Source: Bedellia somnulentella (Eukaryota; Arthropoda; Insecta; Lepidoptera; Bedelliidae). Taken from it: DNA of 64,000 bases. Shown here one piece after another: positions 10,180 to 20,555 of the stretch. The stretch is from contig OY755182.1 of the NCBI GenBank assembly GCA_963576735.1, forward strand, positions 5,890,001 to 5,954,000, in the 5' to 3' direction. The position numbers and the translations under genes are program-made. The notes below the pieces were generated by a model. That model was not told where the DNA came from and searched no databases. It saw nothing but the letters and a program-made list of their open reading frames with translations. The stretch's first letter is position 1, and each line of letters opens with the position of its first letter.

Positions 10180-11371
10180 CGGTATGCAAAGTTTTACAAA
10201 AGAGATGCTGATTACGAAACCATTTCGAGGTATTATGTTTTTAAACAATATTTTCTTGAAATTAAATTAAATAAAACTAAAATGACTGTTACTTTATCAA
10301 AAAACTGTAACAGTATTTGACCTTCAATGTTATTTCAAAGACATTCGTTTTTGGAGTTTAATAATAAAATATCGAAAATCATAGGTTTGTTTAGTGTAAT
10401 ATAGTAATATTTTTATTAGAAATCACAAGTTCGTGAAATATTTTGCAATCAGTAACATTTTTATAAACATCTCGCTTTATTTGCATGTCGCTACGTGATT
10501 TTGTTAATCGATGACGTCATTAAGAACATAAGTTGACCAATCTTTAAAAACTCATAACTTTACAATTACTCATTTAAATAAAAAATATTCAAATGAGTCT
10601 TTTATTATCGTGTTTGCTATCGAATAAAAATATTTAATAAATACAAGAAAAAAATTTTGCATACTGAATTGAGCTGAGAAACTATTGATGTTCACTATTC
10701 GGAATAATAGCAATAGATCGGGATTATACATGACGCGATATGCAGAGAATGATGGCGAACGAATTATCACAATAATGAAGTTAAAATAAGTCAAAGTACT
10801 CCTTGTGCCATGTTGTGTAATATCGATTTTTTTTTTAATCGCAATCAAAACCTTATTCAATAAGTAATTCCTTTTATGTACCTAACTATTTTCGGCAGAA
10901 ATCTATTGTTCTCAAATTTATCGTTCTGTGTTATTTAATCACTTCAGAAATAAACTCACTGTAAAATTAGAAAGTTTACAAAATTTGTTAACAAAGTTTT
11001 CCAAAGAGTTTTATTTCGAAGGACGCCATCTTGAATCGTAAAAACGATAATCGATTAAATGTTTAGATGCACAAGAAGAATCATCTGTACAAATAACTTT
11101 TTCAAACTTATTAATTAATTTTGGTACTTCATCGGAGTTTTATAAAGAATAATAAATCGGATGACGAATACAAAAAACAAATATACCAATCTCTTTAAGG
11201 TATATGTTCACAGAAGATAAATATTTTTAATGAACGATCCCTTACACGCTTTAAGAGATCGAATAAAGTCATTAATTTCAACATTTATCGAATCCTTAAT
11301 TTGACAACCTCTCCTCACCTAACTTCCCAAAACATTACTGAGATATTTCCTATTCTAAAGCTCTCACTATC
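10180..11371. other. GH31 intron, nothing recognised
   Basis: AT-rich, with short open frames lacking motifs. I found no clear repeat and no splice-bounded exon. Confidence 0.5.
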
Positions 11372-11510
11372 CTTTTCTGGGATTCATAACTCTCTATCAA
11401 CTGGGGTTGGCAGAAACTGTTGTTTACCACTCTGTTCATTACTAAACAACCTCTCTGTATTTTTTGTAAATCCTCTTATTTCCGCATTTGTTACAATTTT
11501 ATAATTCGAA
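11372..11510 (-). mobile_element. Very degenerate RTE-like 3' end
   Basis: The succession CTGGGGTTGGCAGAAACTGT, CCACTCTGTTC, AAACAACCTCTCTGTATT follows the RTE 3' pattern (GGGGTAGGCAGAGACT, CCACTTTGTACG, AAACCTCTCTAGCTTC) with many changes. Confidence 0.4.
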
Positions 11511-11977
11511 ACCAGCTTAAATCCTAATTCGCTGCCTGCGAGATTGTAAACTTCCAAAATATTTAGTGATAAATTATGAGGGTTGATGGCTGTTTAATTA
11601 CTAGTATGAATGAATATATTCATCCCCATCAACATCACTCTAGCTAAAAACTCACTGTCATACAACGGTTTCCCCGAATGTTTATACCTTAGATTTCACA
11701 ACGACAAGCTATTAGCAGACTATTAGTTATATTTTCAATATACTAACGATGGAACGGATAGTTTCATGTGTGAATATTTTTACCTTATTTCACTGTTCAA
11801 ATATTTTATCCAAATCCAAATATGGAAATAGAATCGTTCGAAGATGTCCCTTCACTTCATGTCCCAGTTAGTACCCTTGTCATTTCTTACTACACCCTCG
11901 GAAAGCAATACTATTTATTCATTATTGAGACAGAGTATGGTTATAAAAATTTGAATATCTAATACTTACTTATAAAG
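11511..11977. other. GH31 intron, nothing recognised
   Basis: AT-rich sequence between the degenerate RTE piece and a SINE-C. I see no gene. Confidence 0.4.
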
Positions 11978-12122
11978 CAACAGCTTTGGTCGAGTCCATA
12001 GGTGACTAGCTTTTCAGTCGGAGGTTGCGGGTTCTATCCTCGTTGAGAGCAACATTTACGTGATGAGCATAAATGTTTTTGAGTCTTGGGTGTTGTTTAT
12101 ATGTGTATTATATAGTATTAAA
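11978..12122 (+). mobile_element. SINE-C copy, 3' side replaced by a SINE-B
   Basis: The tRNA-like head (GGTGACTAGCTTTTCAGTCG, then GGTTGCGGGTTCTATCCTCG) and body (GAGAGCAACATTTACGTGAT) match the inverse of the copies at 3692-4140 and 55706-55945. The body runs directly into the SINE-B at 12123. Confidence 0.6.
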
Positions 12123-12376
12123 TATTATTGCCGTGTAGTGCCGGCTTAAAATGTCGCTACCCCTTTCTACCCACGAGTGTCATAAGAGGCGACTAACGGT
12201 ATCGGGGCTTTTAAGGGATTTTTGGGCGATGCGGTTGGAGACCCATCACCAAAAACCTTTATTTTACCATCTTTTCCCCACTGAACTTTCCAAACGTGGC
12301 TGAGGAATTTCGAATTCCTTAGCTCTGGCTACCCCTTATAGGGATTTATAGCCGTGAGTATATATGTATGTATGTT
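12123..12376 (+). mobile_element. SINE-B, full-length, next to an exon
   Basis: It runs from GCCGTGTAGTGCCGGCTTA through GATGCGGTTGGAGACCCATC to GCCGTGAGTATATATGTATG. It ends about 10 bp before the plus-strand edge of GH31 exon 12386-12590. On the coding strand the intron therefore goes from the splice donor straight into reversed SINE-B tail. Confidence 0.85.
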
Positions 12377-12385
12377 ATTACTTAC

Positions 12386-12590
12386 ATAAGGTGGTAAATG
12401 CGGGATAAACCTCTTATTGATTTTCTTCAACTCCGTATAACTTTGATTGATGTTTTCCATTATATCTTTGTCATTCATCAGTAATAGGGAAGCGCCACAA
12501 TGACTTTCAAATAGAATATTCTCTTGTGTGGCCTTGTTTATGTATTCTTTGAAATTTGCGTATTCGTCATTTGGTGATAGGTCTTGAAAA
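12386..12590 (-). CDS. GH31 glycosidase-like gene, short internal exon
   Basis: The 205-bp exon starts after TTTTCAG (acceptor at 12591-12592) and ends CCACCTTAT before GTAAGT. The first base completes the AG left by exon 18112-19051 to make a Ser codon. The remaining 68 codons are open and end in phase 0, which matches exon 9509-9769. The product reads FQDLSPNDEYANFKEYINKA ... LKKINKRFIPHLPPY. This corresponds to the segment between the LGFH-C motif and the DP(A/H)I motif of GH31. The usual WNDIDYMD substrate-binding stretch is not recognisable here, in keeping with loss of activity. Support comes from splice phase and position; the sequence itself is highly diverged. Confidence 0.75.
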
Positions 12591-12789
12591 CTGAAAATTA
12601 AAATATTACTTTAGCTTGGTAAATAATTGAACATCAAATATTCTAGGCAGTAAATATCTTTTTTCTGCTAGTTATTTTATCCCATTTTATTTTTATGTTA
12701 CTGCCTTCGTGGTTTGTCCGGTGGTGGCATTATACGTAAAACGATACAACGCGGCATCAAACATTTACAGGTTTATTTCCTCTTCTTCT

Positions 12790-12985
12790 TTGTTCAGTTG
12801 ATAGGGAAGAATATGGTAGAAATAAAGTACCGTTGGTGATGGGTCTCCAACAGCATCGTCCAAAAACCACTTATAAAAGCCCCATACCCTTAGTCGCCTT
12901 TTACAACACCACTAGGTAGAAAGAGGTAGTTAAATTCTAAGCCGACACTACAAGGCAAAGCCGGCACTACACGGCAGTATGCATC
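12790..12985 (-). mobile_element. Degenerate SINE-B copy
   Basis: It contains GGTGATGGGTCTCCAAC, the CCTTAGTCGCCTTTTAC block and AAGCCGACACTACA. The last piece is partly duplicated (AAGCCGGCACTACACGGCAG). Confidence 0.75.
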
Positions 12986-13505
12986 AAGTTAATGAACTAC
13001 TATAATCTCAAATACGTATTTATCTTTGAATACGGATGCACTGACCGTTATCTTTAGTATTTATACTGGATATGATAAAAATAATTTGTAAACTAATTCT
13101 ATTTTAAGCATTTACGTAGTAATATCAAATCTACATCCTACATTCAAACGTCAGTACCAAAATACAAATAAGATTAATGGGCCCGTTTATGTTCGTCAAC
13201 AAACCTTTGTTATGTAATGATATGACAAATTGTTGCAAATCCTTGAATTTATAACGAAGCGGTACTGCCGCGATAATAAATCAAAAGCAACATAACATTC
13301 TCTCTAATACATATTCAATCATAACACTGGAAAACAGCATGTCTGTTGCATGAGATTTTTTTACATTACAGTTACAGTTTTTCCACGCTGATTTCAAAAA
13401 TATATGCCGTTTTTATGTAGCAGCTCTAGTTTTGGAGTTACGAAGTGACAGGGTTTTTCATTGAAAATGCACATAGTTTAAGTTTAAAAAAATTATGAAA
13501 TATAT
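12986..13505. other. GH31 intron, nothing recognised
   Basis: This is sequence 3' of the gene fragment at 13506-14349, reading minus. I found no repeat and no exon. Confidence 0.45.
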
Positions 13506-14349
13506 TTATTCTGAATAAAATTTCCTTTTTTTGGACTTTCTAGAGTGAGATGTATTATGAGTACTATTTTGAATGCTCCAACAATAATCTGCCATCATAT
13601 GTTCATTCCAGTACCCCTGATACCTCTCCTCCATAGTGCGAATATCCTGGTGAAAGCGCTCTCCTTGTTCCTCGCTTAGGTCACCTAGATTTTCAGGAAA
13701 ATAGTCTAGATGGCTGTGAAGGTAGTGAAGCTTAATACTCATGTTGCATCCAAGCCGCTGGAAGTGTATCAGCAACTGTTCAACGTGCTGAATGTAGCCG
13801 TCAGACTTCCTATTGCCCAAAAAATTTCTCACTACCCAAACAAACTCTTCCCATGCACATTTCTCGACAGCTGTCATATAGTTGTTAAAATTTTTATCAT
13901 CTATCAACTTCCTGATTTGTGGGCCATCGAAAATACCACCTTTGATTTTCTCACTACTCAATTTTGGAAACACTTTTACAATGTATTTGAAACATTCGCC
14001 ATCTTTGTTAAGACCTTTTACAAACTGTTTCATCAACCCCAGTTTTATATGCAAAGGAGGCAATATAATTCGGTCTCTGGATACTAGTGGAGCATTAATT
14101 ACATTTTGCTTACCGGGAACCAAAGCCTCCCTGGAGGGCCAGTCTCTTTTTGTCCAGTGCTCAGCTTTAGCTCGGCTGTCCCATAAGCATAGGAAACAGG
14201 GATATTTTGTGTAGCCACTTTGTTGGCCCAGGAGAAAATTTACCATTTTCAAATCAACACATACAACCCAGTTATGTTCCTTGTACTTGATTTTGTCGAG
14301 AACTAAAGATATTGTAGGATATTCTTCTTTAGCCTTTGTAGAATGAGCA
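13506..14349 (-). pseudogene. 5'-truncated gene of a conserved, unnamed invertebrate family
   Basis: An uninterrupted frame runs from about 14349 (HSTKAKEEYP...) to a stop at 13506, about 280 codons. It has no in-frame start where one would be expected. The N-terminal part is missing, and the frame abuts a 3' piece of SINE-A at 14350. Visible motifs are LLGQQSGYTKYPCFLCLWDS (a C-x2-C knuckle), LPPLHIKLGLMKQFVK, LHYLHSHLDYFPENLG and LSEEQGERFHQDI, then HMMADYCW and a basic tail (SRKSKKRK). I recognise the pattern as a family of unnamed proteins that occurs in many copies in aphid, cnidarian and other invertebrate genomes. The acidic/His-rich C-terminal block and the multicopy habit suggest a transposase or a gene carried by a transposon; that is inference. 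It lies in a GH31 intron on the same strand. No disabling mutation was seen inside the retained part. Confidence 0.65.
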
Positions 14350-14430
14350 ATACGTGATGTTCAGAAGTATTAGTACCTCTGCCGAACACTTCGGGGATAT
14401 TCGGCGTGAACGTTTATGTTATGTTATTAT
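14350..14430 (+). mobile_element. SINE-A 3' fragment
   Basis: GTGATGTTCAGAAGTATTAG through TTCGGGGATATTCGGCGTG to TTATGTTATGTTATT. It is 5'-truncated and sits exactly where the gene fragment at 13506-14349 loses its N-terminal part. Confidence 0.85.
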
Positions 14431-14702
14431 TTTGTTTTTTTTTTAAATGTAGATCTCATAATTTTAAATAAGACAAAATTTAAATTAAGCAAACTAGCGT
14501 CCTCCCCTAAAAATACGAACCCCGGCCACTTGCCAGTCGAAATAATTGACGAGACAAACATAATGTAGTTATCAAACTCGCTATTTGTTGTATACATGTG
14601 CTCTGAATATCTAAACTCATTCCTTACCTTACCCCCGTCTTCAGAAACAAAGAACTTTGGAATAACTTTATCTTCAATAGGATTACGAGAAGACAGTTGC
14701 AT
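14427..14702 (-). other. Unrecognised open frame with faint GH31-like segment
   Basis: A frame of about 90 codons contains STGKWPGFVFLGEDASLL. This has the spacing of the GH31 acid/base loop (SSGRW-G-HWLGDNTA), with Glu-Asp in place of Asp-Asn. No clean splice site bounds it, and the rest of the frame (SEHMYTTNSEFDNYIMF) is not convincing. It could be a fossil exon of a GH31 paralogue or a chance match. Confidence 0.2.
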
Positions 14703-14869
14703 TAATAGAAATTGTACGATTTTTTTTATGATTATTTTGTGTTTGCTGTGTAGTGTCGGCTTACTACCCCATTTCTTCCGATGGGTGTACGCAAGAAGCT
14801 ACTAACGGTAATGGGGCTTTAAAGGGATTTTTGGGCGATGCGGTTGAAGACCCATCACCAACAACCTTT

Positions 14870-16662
14870 GATGATGATGATGATTAGTATTTTTGTTTCC
14901 GCATATAGCTCCCTAATGGAACTTTTTACGTGGGCCCTGGCCATCTTATTCAATCCACCATAACTCTGTCCAAAATCTTTCAAGTTGTCCTAGGTCTTTT
15001 AAAAAGGTTTTTGTACTACCTGTTCTTGTCCTATCTTTTGAATACGGGCTGTTTAGAGCCTGGCACTCAAACATGACGTAATTTACTGTCTCCTCGGCTT
15101 CCATGCATGCTCTGCACAGAGGACTATCTGTTACACCGATGTTGTGGAAGTGCTTATTCAATGAGCAATGACCAGTGATGATTCCTGTTATCATTCTTAG
15201 GCTTCTCCTGTTTAGTCGAAGTAGTCGTCTTGTTAGTCTTTTATCTATGTCCGGCATCGCTTCTTTTGACTGGCGGCATTCAGTTATTTCACGCCAGAGA
15301 GAGTTATGTTGTTCTTGTGTGCGTTGCCTCAACCAGGTGCGGTATTGGTTGAAGGGAATTTGTACTATTGGTTCTGGTCCTTCTATTTTGTTGTTGGATC
15401 CTCTACGAGCTAGCTCATCAGCTGCATCGTTTCCTAGCGAATTGCTGTGTCCTTTTATCCACTGTAGTGTGACTTCATTTGTTTCAGTGACTTTCTCCAA
15501 TGTTCGGTGACATTGTATGATTAGTCCGTTATTTGTGGTGTTGCTCTTCAGTGCTTGCAGTACCGCTTTGCTGTCTAAAAGTATCTTGATGTTTGTGGTG
15601 TTTACCTTTCTTTCCAGTATGGCTGTGGCGGCTAGCAGTATTCCGATGCATTCTGCTTGATATACTGTGTTGTATTGGCCTAGCGTTTTGTATGTTTTGA
15701 TGTTCAGGTCATGTGAGAAGGCTCCTGCGCCTGTTCCATCTTTTGTCTTCGATCCATCTGTATATATATGTCACCGGAAAATAACAAGATCCTTAAGTTT
15801 ATCAATGTACTAGGAAGTTTATAAACTTTCGTAGAATTCTAAACGGGAGATAAATCGTATTATTTTACGTCTACATTTGCGTAAATTAATCAATTTCCGA
15901 CATCACACGGTAAATTGATAAACTAGCGGATATCTATTCGTAAGATTCTATATGATTCGACTAATCACAGAAGGTCTTATAAATATACGCATCTTTGAAA
16001 TACGTAAAATAACACACTGCTCTCTGATTGGTCAATGTTCACACTGGGAATGCTTGTGTCCATAAACTGCGGTACAATCAGACTTGACAAACTTTAAAAT
16101 TGGAAGTTAGTAGCTAACTATCTACTTTATTTTGGGTGTCCGCAGCTTGTAAGGTCACTCATTATGGGTACTGCTATATAAACTTAACGAAATAAAGTTA
16201 TTTTTCACAGTTTTGACACATGTCAACACATAAAAACTAATTAAAACGCACGAGCAAACCGGTTTGTTTATGTTGAGAAGTGACATGTGACAGTCAACCA
16301 ATCAGATTACGCTTAGCGTTTGGTTATTGTTTACTTATTATTTTACGAGTGAGTTCAGTAAGTTTATTAATTTACGAAAATGTAGACGTAAAATAATACG
16401 ATTTATCTCTCGTTTAGAATCATACGAAAGTTTATAAACTTCCTAGTAAATTAATAAACTTACGTATCTTGTTATTTTCCGGTGACATATCCGTAATTCA
16501 TTTGATTTGGAGTAGTCTTTTTGTTCTTCATGTAGTAGAACTACGTATTGTTTGCTAAAGATGTATCTCTTCTTTATTTTGTGGCATGGTCCTTCTATCA
16601 TAGGTTGATATTGGTAGGCATCTGTTTTGATTGTTGTGTGCTTTATTCTACAGTCTTTGCGT
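14870..16662 (-). mobile_element. 5'-truncated non-LTR element with RNase H and (ATC)n tail
   Basis: This is the insertion in the SINE-B above. On the minus strand it encodes the end of an ORF2: a linker ending NELRIYTD, then RNase H (TDGSKTKDGTGAGAFS; YQAECIGILLAATAI; LLDSKAVLQAL; LQWIKGHSNSLGNDAADELA). All four acidic positions (D, E, D, D) are visible. A C-terminal Cys/His stretch follows (LCRACMEAEETVNYVMFEC). The frame from 15500 to 14946 is open. It ends with a (TCA)n/(ATC)n tail against the target duplication. The RNase H and tail suggest an R1/Loa/I-type LINE; the clade is not certain. A MITE interrupts it at 15769-16487. Confidence 0.88.
15769..16487. mobile_element. MITE with ~125-bp terminal inverted repeats
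   Basis: The left end TGTCACCGGAAAATAACAAG ... TTACGTCTACATTT is repeated inverted at the right end with few mismatches. The 719-bp interior has no coding capacity. It sits in the RNase H coding sequence between the codons for ELRI and YTDGSK. The flanks are (TA)n (TA or ATAT duplication, blurred by extra TA units), which fits a Tc1/mariner-type non-autonomous element. Confidence 0.88.
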
Positions 16663-16790
16663 ACCAACAACCTTTATTTTACCATATTTTCCCTGCTCAA
16701 CTTTCCAAAAGTGGCTGAGGAATTTTTCATTCCTTAGATCTGGCTACCCCATCTAGGGATTTTTAGCCGTGAGTATATGTATGTATGTAT

Positions 16791-18111
16791 TTTGTGTTGT
16801 TTGATGTTGGATTTAAAATTTGATTTGTCTTTTGAGGTCACTTTTAAAATGTATTGTATTTTTTTTTTTAATTATTCTGCAATTTGAGACTAATTGAAGA
16901 AAGTACAAATAGTTTAAATCAATTCAGACTGTATTGATTTATAAGAGATTATTGTTACTAATATGACTTTAATTTAAACGTTGAAGTACATAATATATTC
17001 ATTAGGATTAGTCTTGGGAGCTGTGTAGTGTCGGTTGACAACACAAATTAGACTGCAGTTTTTGGCATTAAGGTTGGGTTTTTATGAAAACAATATTTGG
17101 TGAGCAAAATATCAATTTTGGGAAGCAAAAACATACATAGACTGAACCTAAATTATTCTGATGAGTGTATATGATTTTGGAATACAACATTATTTAGTTC
17201 AGGGAGCTCTGTATAGATTGGGTTAATATTATATGGAGGTAATTAATTTAACTTGGAATTTAGTTTCAGGGTATTATAGCTATTTTGGTGAGCATTTAAA
17301 TAGTAGCCCTCTTTTAATATTCTTCCTTTTAACATCTTTTCGTTAAAAATCGTTTACAAATTTTACTTGACACCAAGTTTCAATAATTTTGGATCGAGGC
17401 CAAAATGGATGCAGAATATTAACTAGCCTAATTATGTCAGCTTAATGCATAAACATGAGTGAAATTTATTCCTCAGTTTCCATTGCTACTGTTTAATTTG
17501 CAAGTCTTGTTGTTTTAATCTGCTGAAAGGAGCTTACAGGTAAGGATCACTGTATTATTTACATTTGAGGTTTATTATATAAGGGGAAAAGGTAGAATAA
17601 CAATTTTGGGTCTTTCTGGGTAACGTCTGAGGGTGCTTAGGGATTTAAAGCATTTTAATTGACGTAAGAATTTGTGAAATCAACATCACAAAATAATTTG
17701 TCTTGTATTTTCGCTTTTATTGATTAACGCGACCGAAGTATAGGTAGTTGTAAAACTCTCTACCCCTTTTTGAAATAACAGTTGTGAGTATATGCATAAA
17801 ATAAATCAAGGCTAAGTACCGTAGATGCTAAAGCGTTAATCACCTCTTATTATTATTCCAACGGTTTACGCCGTAGATTCTCCTAGGGATGGCGATTATT
17901 ATATTTAGCAGTATGTAACGACTGACCAAAACGAGGTTTCATCTTAAATTTTCTATGTTTTTTGAGTATTGTACTGGTACTACAACGGAAAGAAGCTCTT
18001 TTTTTTAAATATTCTATTTTTTTTTTAATTTTTCGTGCTTAATACCTTTGTTTTTTAATGTTATAATAATAGCTTATAATAATATTTTAAAAAAATAATA
18101 AAAACACATAC
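16791..18111. other. GH31 intron, nothing recognised
   Basis: AT-rich sequence next to the donor of exon 18112-19051. I could not see any exon or well-preserved repeat. Confidence 0.5.
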
Positions 18112-19051
18112 CTGCTACATATATGCGCGCCAAGCATCCAATATTGCAAATTGTTCTGAAAACCAAGATGCGTTATTACGTCTCTCATTATATCCTTAGG
18201 GTCCGGTCCAACGAACAAATGAACTTTTAAAGACGTTCTTGTTATAGATCTTATTACTACAACATTATCCATTGTTATCCTAACTTCGCTTGGACTTTCA
18301 ACATCTATTAATAGTCCGTGGTAAGATCCATTATAACTTGCGAATATCAAAGGTATCGACGGATAACTATTCTCGTTGCTGTATAAAACTTTCACAGTTC
18401 CTCTCTCCAAAGGTATTTCTCCGAAACCAAACATAGTTTCATTGGTTAGACGAAATGAGAACTCCCAGATATCTGAAGCTGCTATCAAAGGCCCATTGTT
18501 AGTAGTAAATATTAACCCTTGTTCTGCGTGAACGTCGATATTGAGCTCTGGTGAGGAAACCGTATAGATGTAATCTTTTTCATCTAGTCTTCCAGCAATT
18601 TCTTCAGCCATTTCTTCACTATTGTAAAGCAAAATACTTAAATGTGTTCTAGAAATTTCATTGATGGATAATCTCAAATTTTGTATAGCTGGTTGGAAAT
18701 TGAAAGGTTCCGTATGAATTCTAGGTTTTAAGACGGTTGCTTCAGTCCAGTCGCTATTCGTTATATATGAAAACCGAGATGGGAATCTATGAAAGCAGTT
18801 GTTATTGCTTAAATCGAAACAGCACTGTGGGTGGCATTGTGACTGTGTGACATTTTCAAATCCACAAGGTAGTCTGGCTTCTCTTGTCAACAGACAGGAG
18901 CCGGTGGAGAAACCGTCTGACGGCCGAAATTCAAATGTTTTTATAAACACAAAGTTGTATAGCAGTATTGGTACAACAATTGATGCTATTAATAAAGCTA
19001 CAATCACTTTTGAAGGGCGATGGAGAAGTACTTTGTCGTACCATTTTGTTA
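18112..19051 (-). CDS. GH31 glycosidase-like gene, exon with TM anchor, trefoil and N-terminal domain
   Basis: The 940-bp exon starts after TTTCTTTTCAG and ends AGCAG before GTATGT. The frame enters in phase (TA completing a codon) with TKWYDKVLLHRPSK, then a hydrophobic segment (VIVALLIASIVVPILLYNFV), so the protein is a type II membrane protein with a short cytoplasmic N-terminus. No in-frame ATG lies upstream in the exon, so the start codon is in an earlier exon. Next comes a P-type (trefoil) domain: SCLLTREARLPCGF, QCHPQCCFDLSNNNCF. The GH31 N-terminal beta domain follows: LRLSINEI, MFGFGE, YPSIPLIFASYNGSYHGLLI, HLFVGPDPKDIMRDV, then YWMLGAHIC (the LGFHLC motif). This order is that of sucrase-isomaltase / acid alpha-glucosidase-like proteins. 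In insects such proteins sit in gut or other membranes with the enzyme outside. Later exons lack the catalytic residues. Confidence 0.88.
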
Positions 19052-20340
19052 CTGAAAAGAAAAAAACTTATTATTTTATTTCAATTGTTTACTAAAATGG
19101 AAAACCTTGAATAATTTGTGGGAACACTGTTTAGCTTATAGGCGTGGGTTTTAGTTCTAAATTGGGCATATTGCTCTGTAGTTTATAATGGTAATTCACA
19201 ACAATTTAATTGACGAGGACCAAAAATTACTTTATTGTTCTTTAGGGCTACACCTACACATTTATAATTAATTTAAATATATTATATCAATACTTCAACA
19301 TAAAACATGAATACTTATCAAATATAATTAATTTAATAAAAATGACATATTTTTATTAATTTCATTATATTTATATTTACTTCTATTTTTAACTATTACA
19401 CAATCGTAACCATAGTGAATAATACTAGTTTGTCGATAATCGATTTGCATATCCACATGCAGGCCGGAATGACATGTCCCCGTCACTAGTCCTAACATCT
19501 TTTATTCTCGCGGGTAGTGGGTAGTGTAAAATATTCGCGATGATGGTTTGAGAACGATTAGCTCACCTGTCGAGTATCACTTGTCGCGACACATTTCTTA
19601 GTTTTCCATTTAAATTAATCGCGCTTTGTTTATATCTTTAACTGTTATGTGTTCCTTCACTCTTATATATGACTGTTCTACTGTGCTGTGTTTGTTTCTG
19701 CGCTGTTTAATAATTCTTAATTGTGCCTTCAATTTATTACAATTGTTCAATTTATTATATTGTGTGTGTGTCAGTGGCCAATAAATACTTCATAAACTGT
19801 AATTGACTTTATTATTTTATATCCAACCGAGGAGATTATTTATCCATATAGAGGAAGATATGGATGGACGCTATATACTTGTGGGTATGATAGTGACTAC
19901 GTATTAAGTAGCAAAAGCCCTTACACGTCTCATTAAATACGTTAGAAAAACAAAAAGTAGGTACATTCTATATAGATGAGAAAACACCACACATTTTTTT
20001 ATTGATTAACATTTTCATTCAGTAAAAACGTATAGAGTTGAAGTTTCAGCGGCTTTGTATATTTAACATCTTATTATGTAAAATAAAAAAAGGCACTTTT
20101 GCCATTAACATATTAACTAATTCTATCTATTAATTTATATATTTCACGGAGATCCGATGGCCGTTGGGGCCCATAATGTCTATTTTTCACTATATAGGTT
20201 ACACTTGTTTAAAAGTAAAAGAATAACCTTAATAACTTGCATTTTTTAACATGCATTATAAAGTTTAACAATGATTTAACAAAAACTAATATAACACTAA
20301 TATTAAAATGAATAATTTAGTATAACAGTAACCATATTTA
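19052..20340. other. 5' side of the GH31 gene, no exon identified
   Basis: The missing first exon on the minus strand was not found here. A block at about 19440-19800 (plus) is less AT-rich and ends in AATAAATACTTCATAAACTG, which resembles a 3' end or a decayed LTR. There is no internal coding sequence or target duplication to prove it. Confidence 0.35.
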
Positions 20341-20555
20341 TGCTGTGTAGTGCTGGCTTAGATTAGCACTGCCCCATTTCTTCCGGTGGATGTACGTAAA
20401 AGGCAACTAACTATCACCCATGACCAGCAACCTTAATTTCACCATCTAATCCCCACGTAACTTCCAAAAGTGGCTGAGGAATTTTCAGATTCCTTAGCTC
20501 TGGCTGCCCCTTCTAGGGATTTATAGCCATGAGTATATGTATGTATGTATGTATA
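20341..20555 (+). mobile_element. SINE-B copy
   Basis: It runs from GCTGTGTAGTGCTGGCTTAG through TGGCTGAGGAATTTTCAGAT to GAGTATATGTATGTATGTAT. A short internal deletion removes part of the GATGCGGTTGGAGACCC block. Confidence 0.85.

Larger units (their letters stand above)
14745..16790 (+). mobile_element. SINE-B, split by a LINE insertion
   Basis: The left half, 14745-14869, is GCTGTGTAGTGTCGGCTTA ... CCATCACCAACAACCTTT. The right half, 16663-16790, is ACCAACAACCTTTATTTTAC ... GTGAGTATATGTATGTATGT. ACCAACAACCTTT occurs on both sides (14857-14869 and 16663-16675), a 13-bp target-site duplication. Confidence 0.92.

Noticed and set aside
19440..19860. Possible solo LTR (GC-richer block ending in AATAAATACTTCATAAACTG)
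   Set aside because: No TG...CA ends, target duplication, primer-binding site or second copy could be shown.
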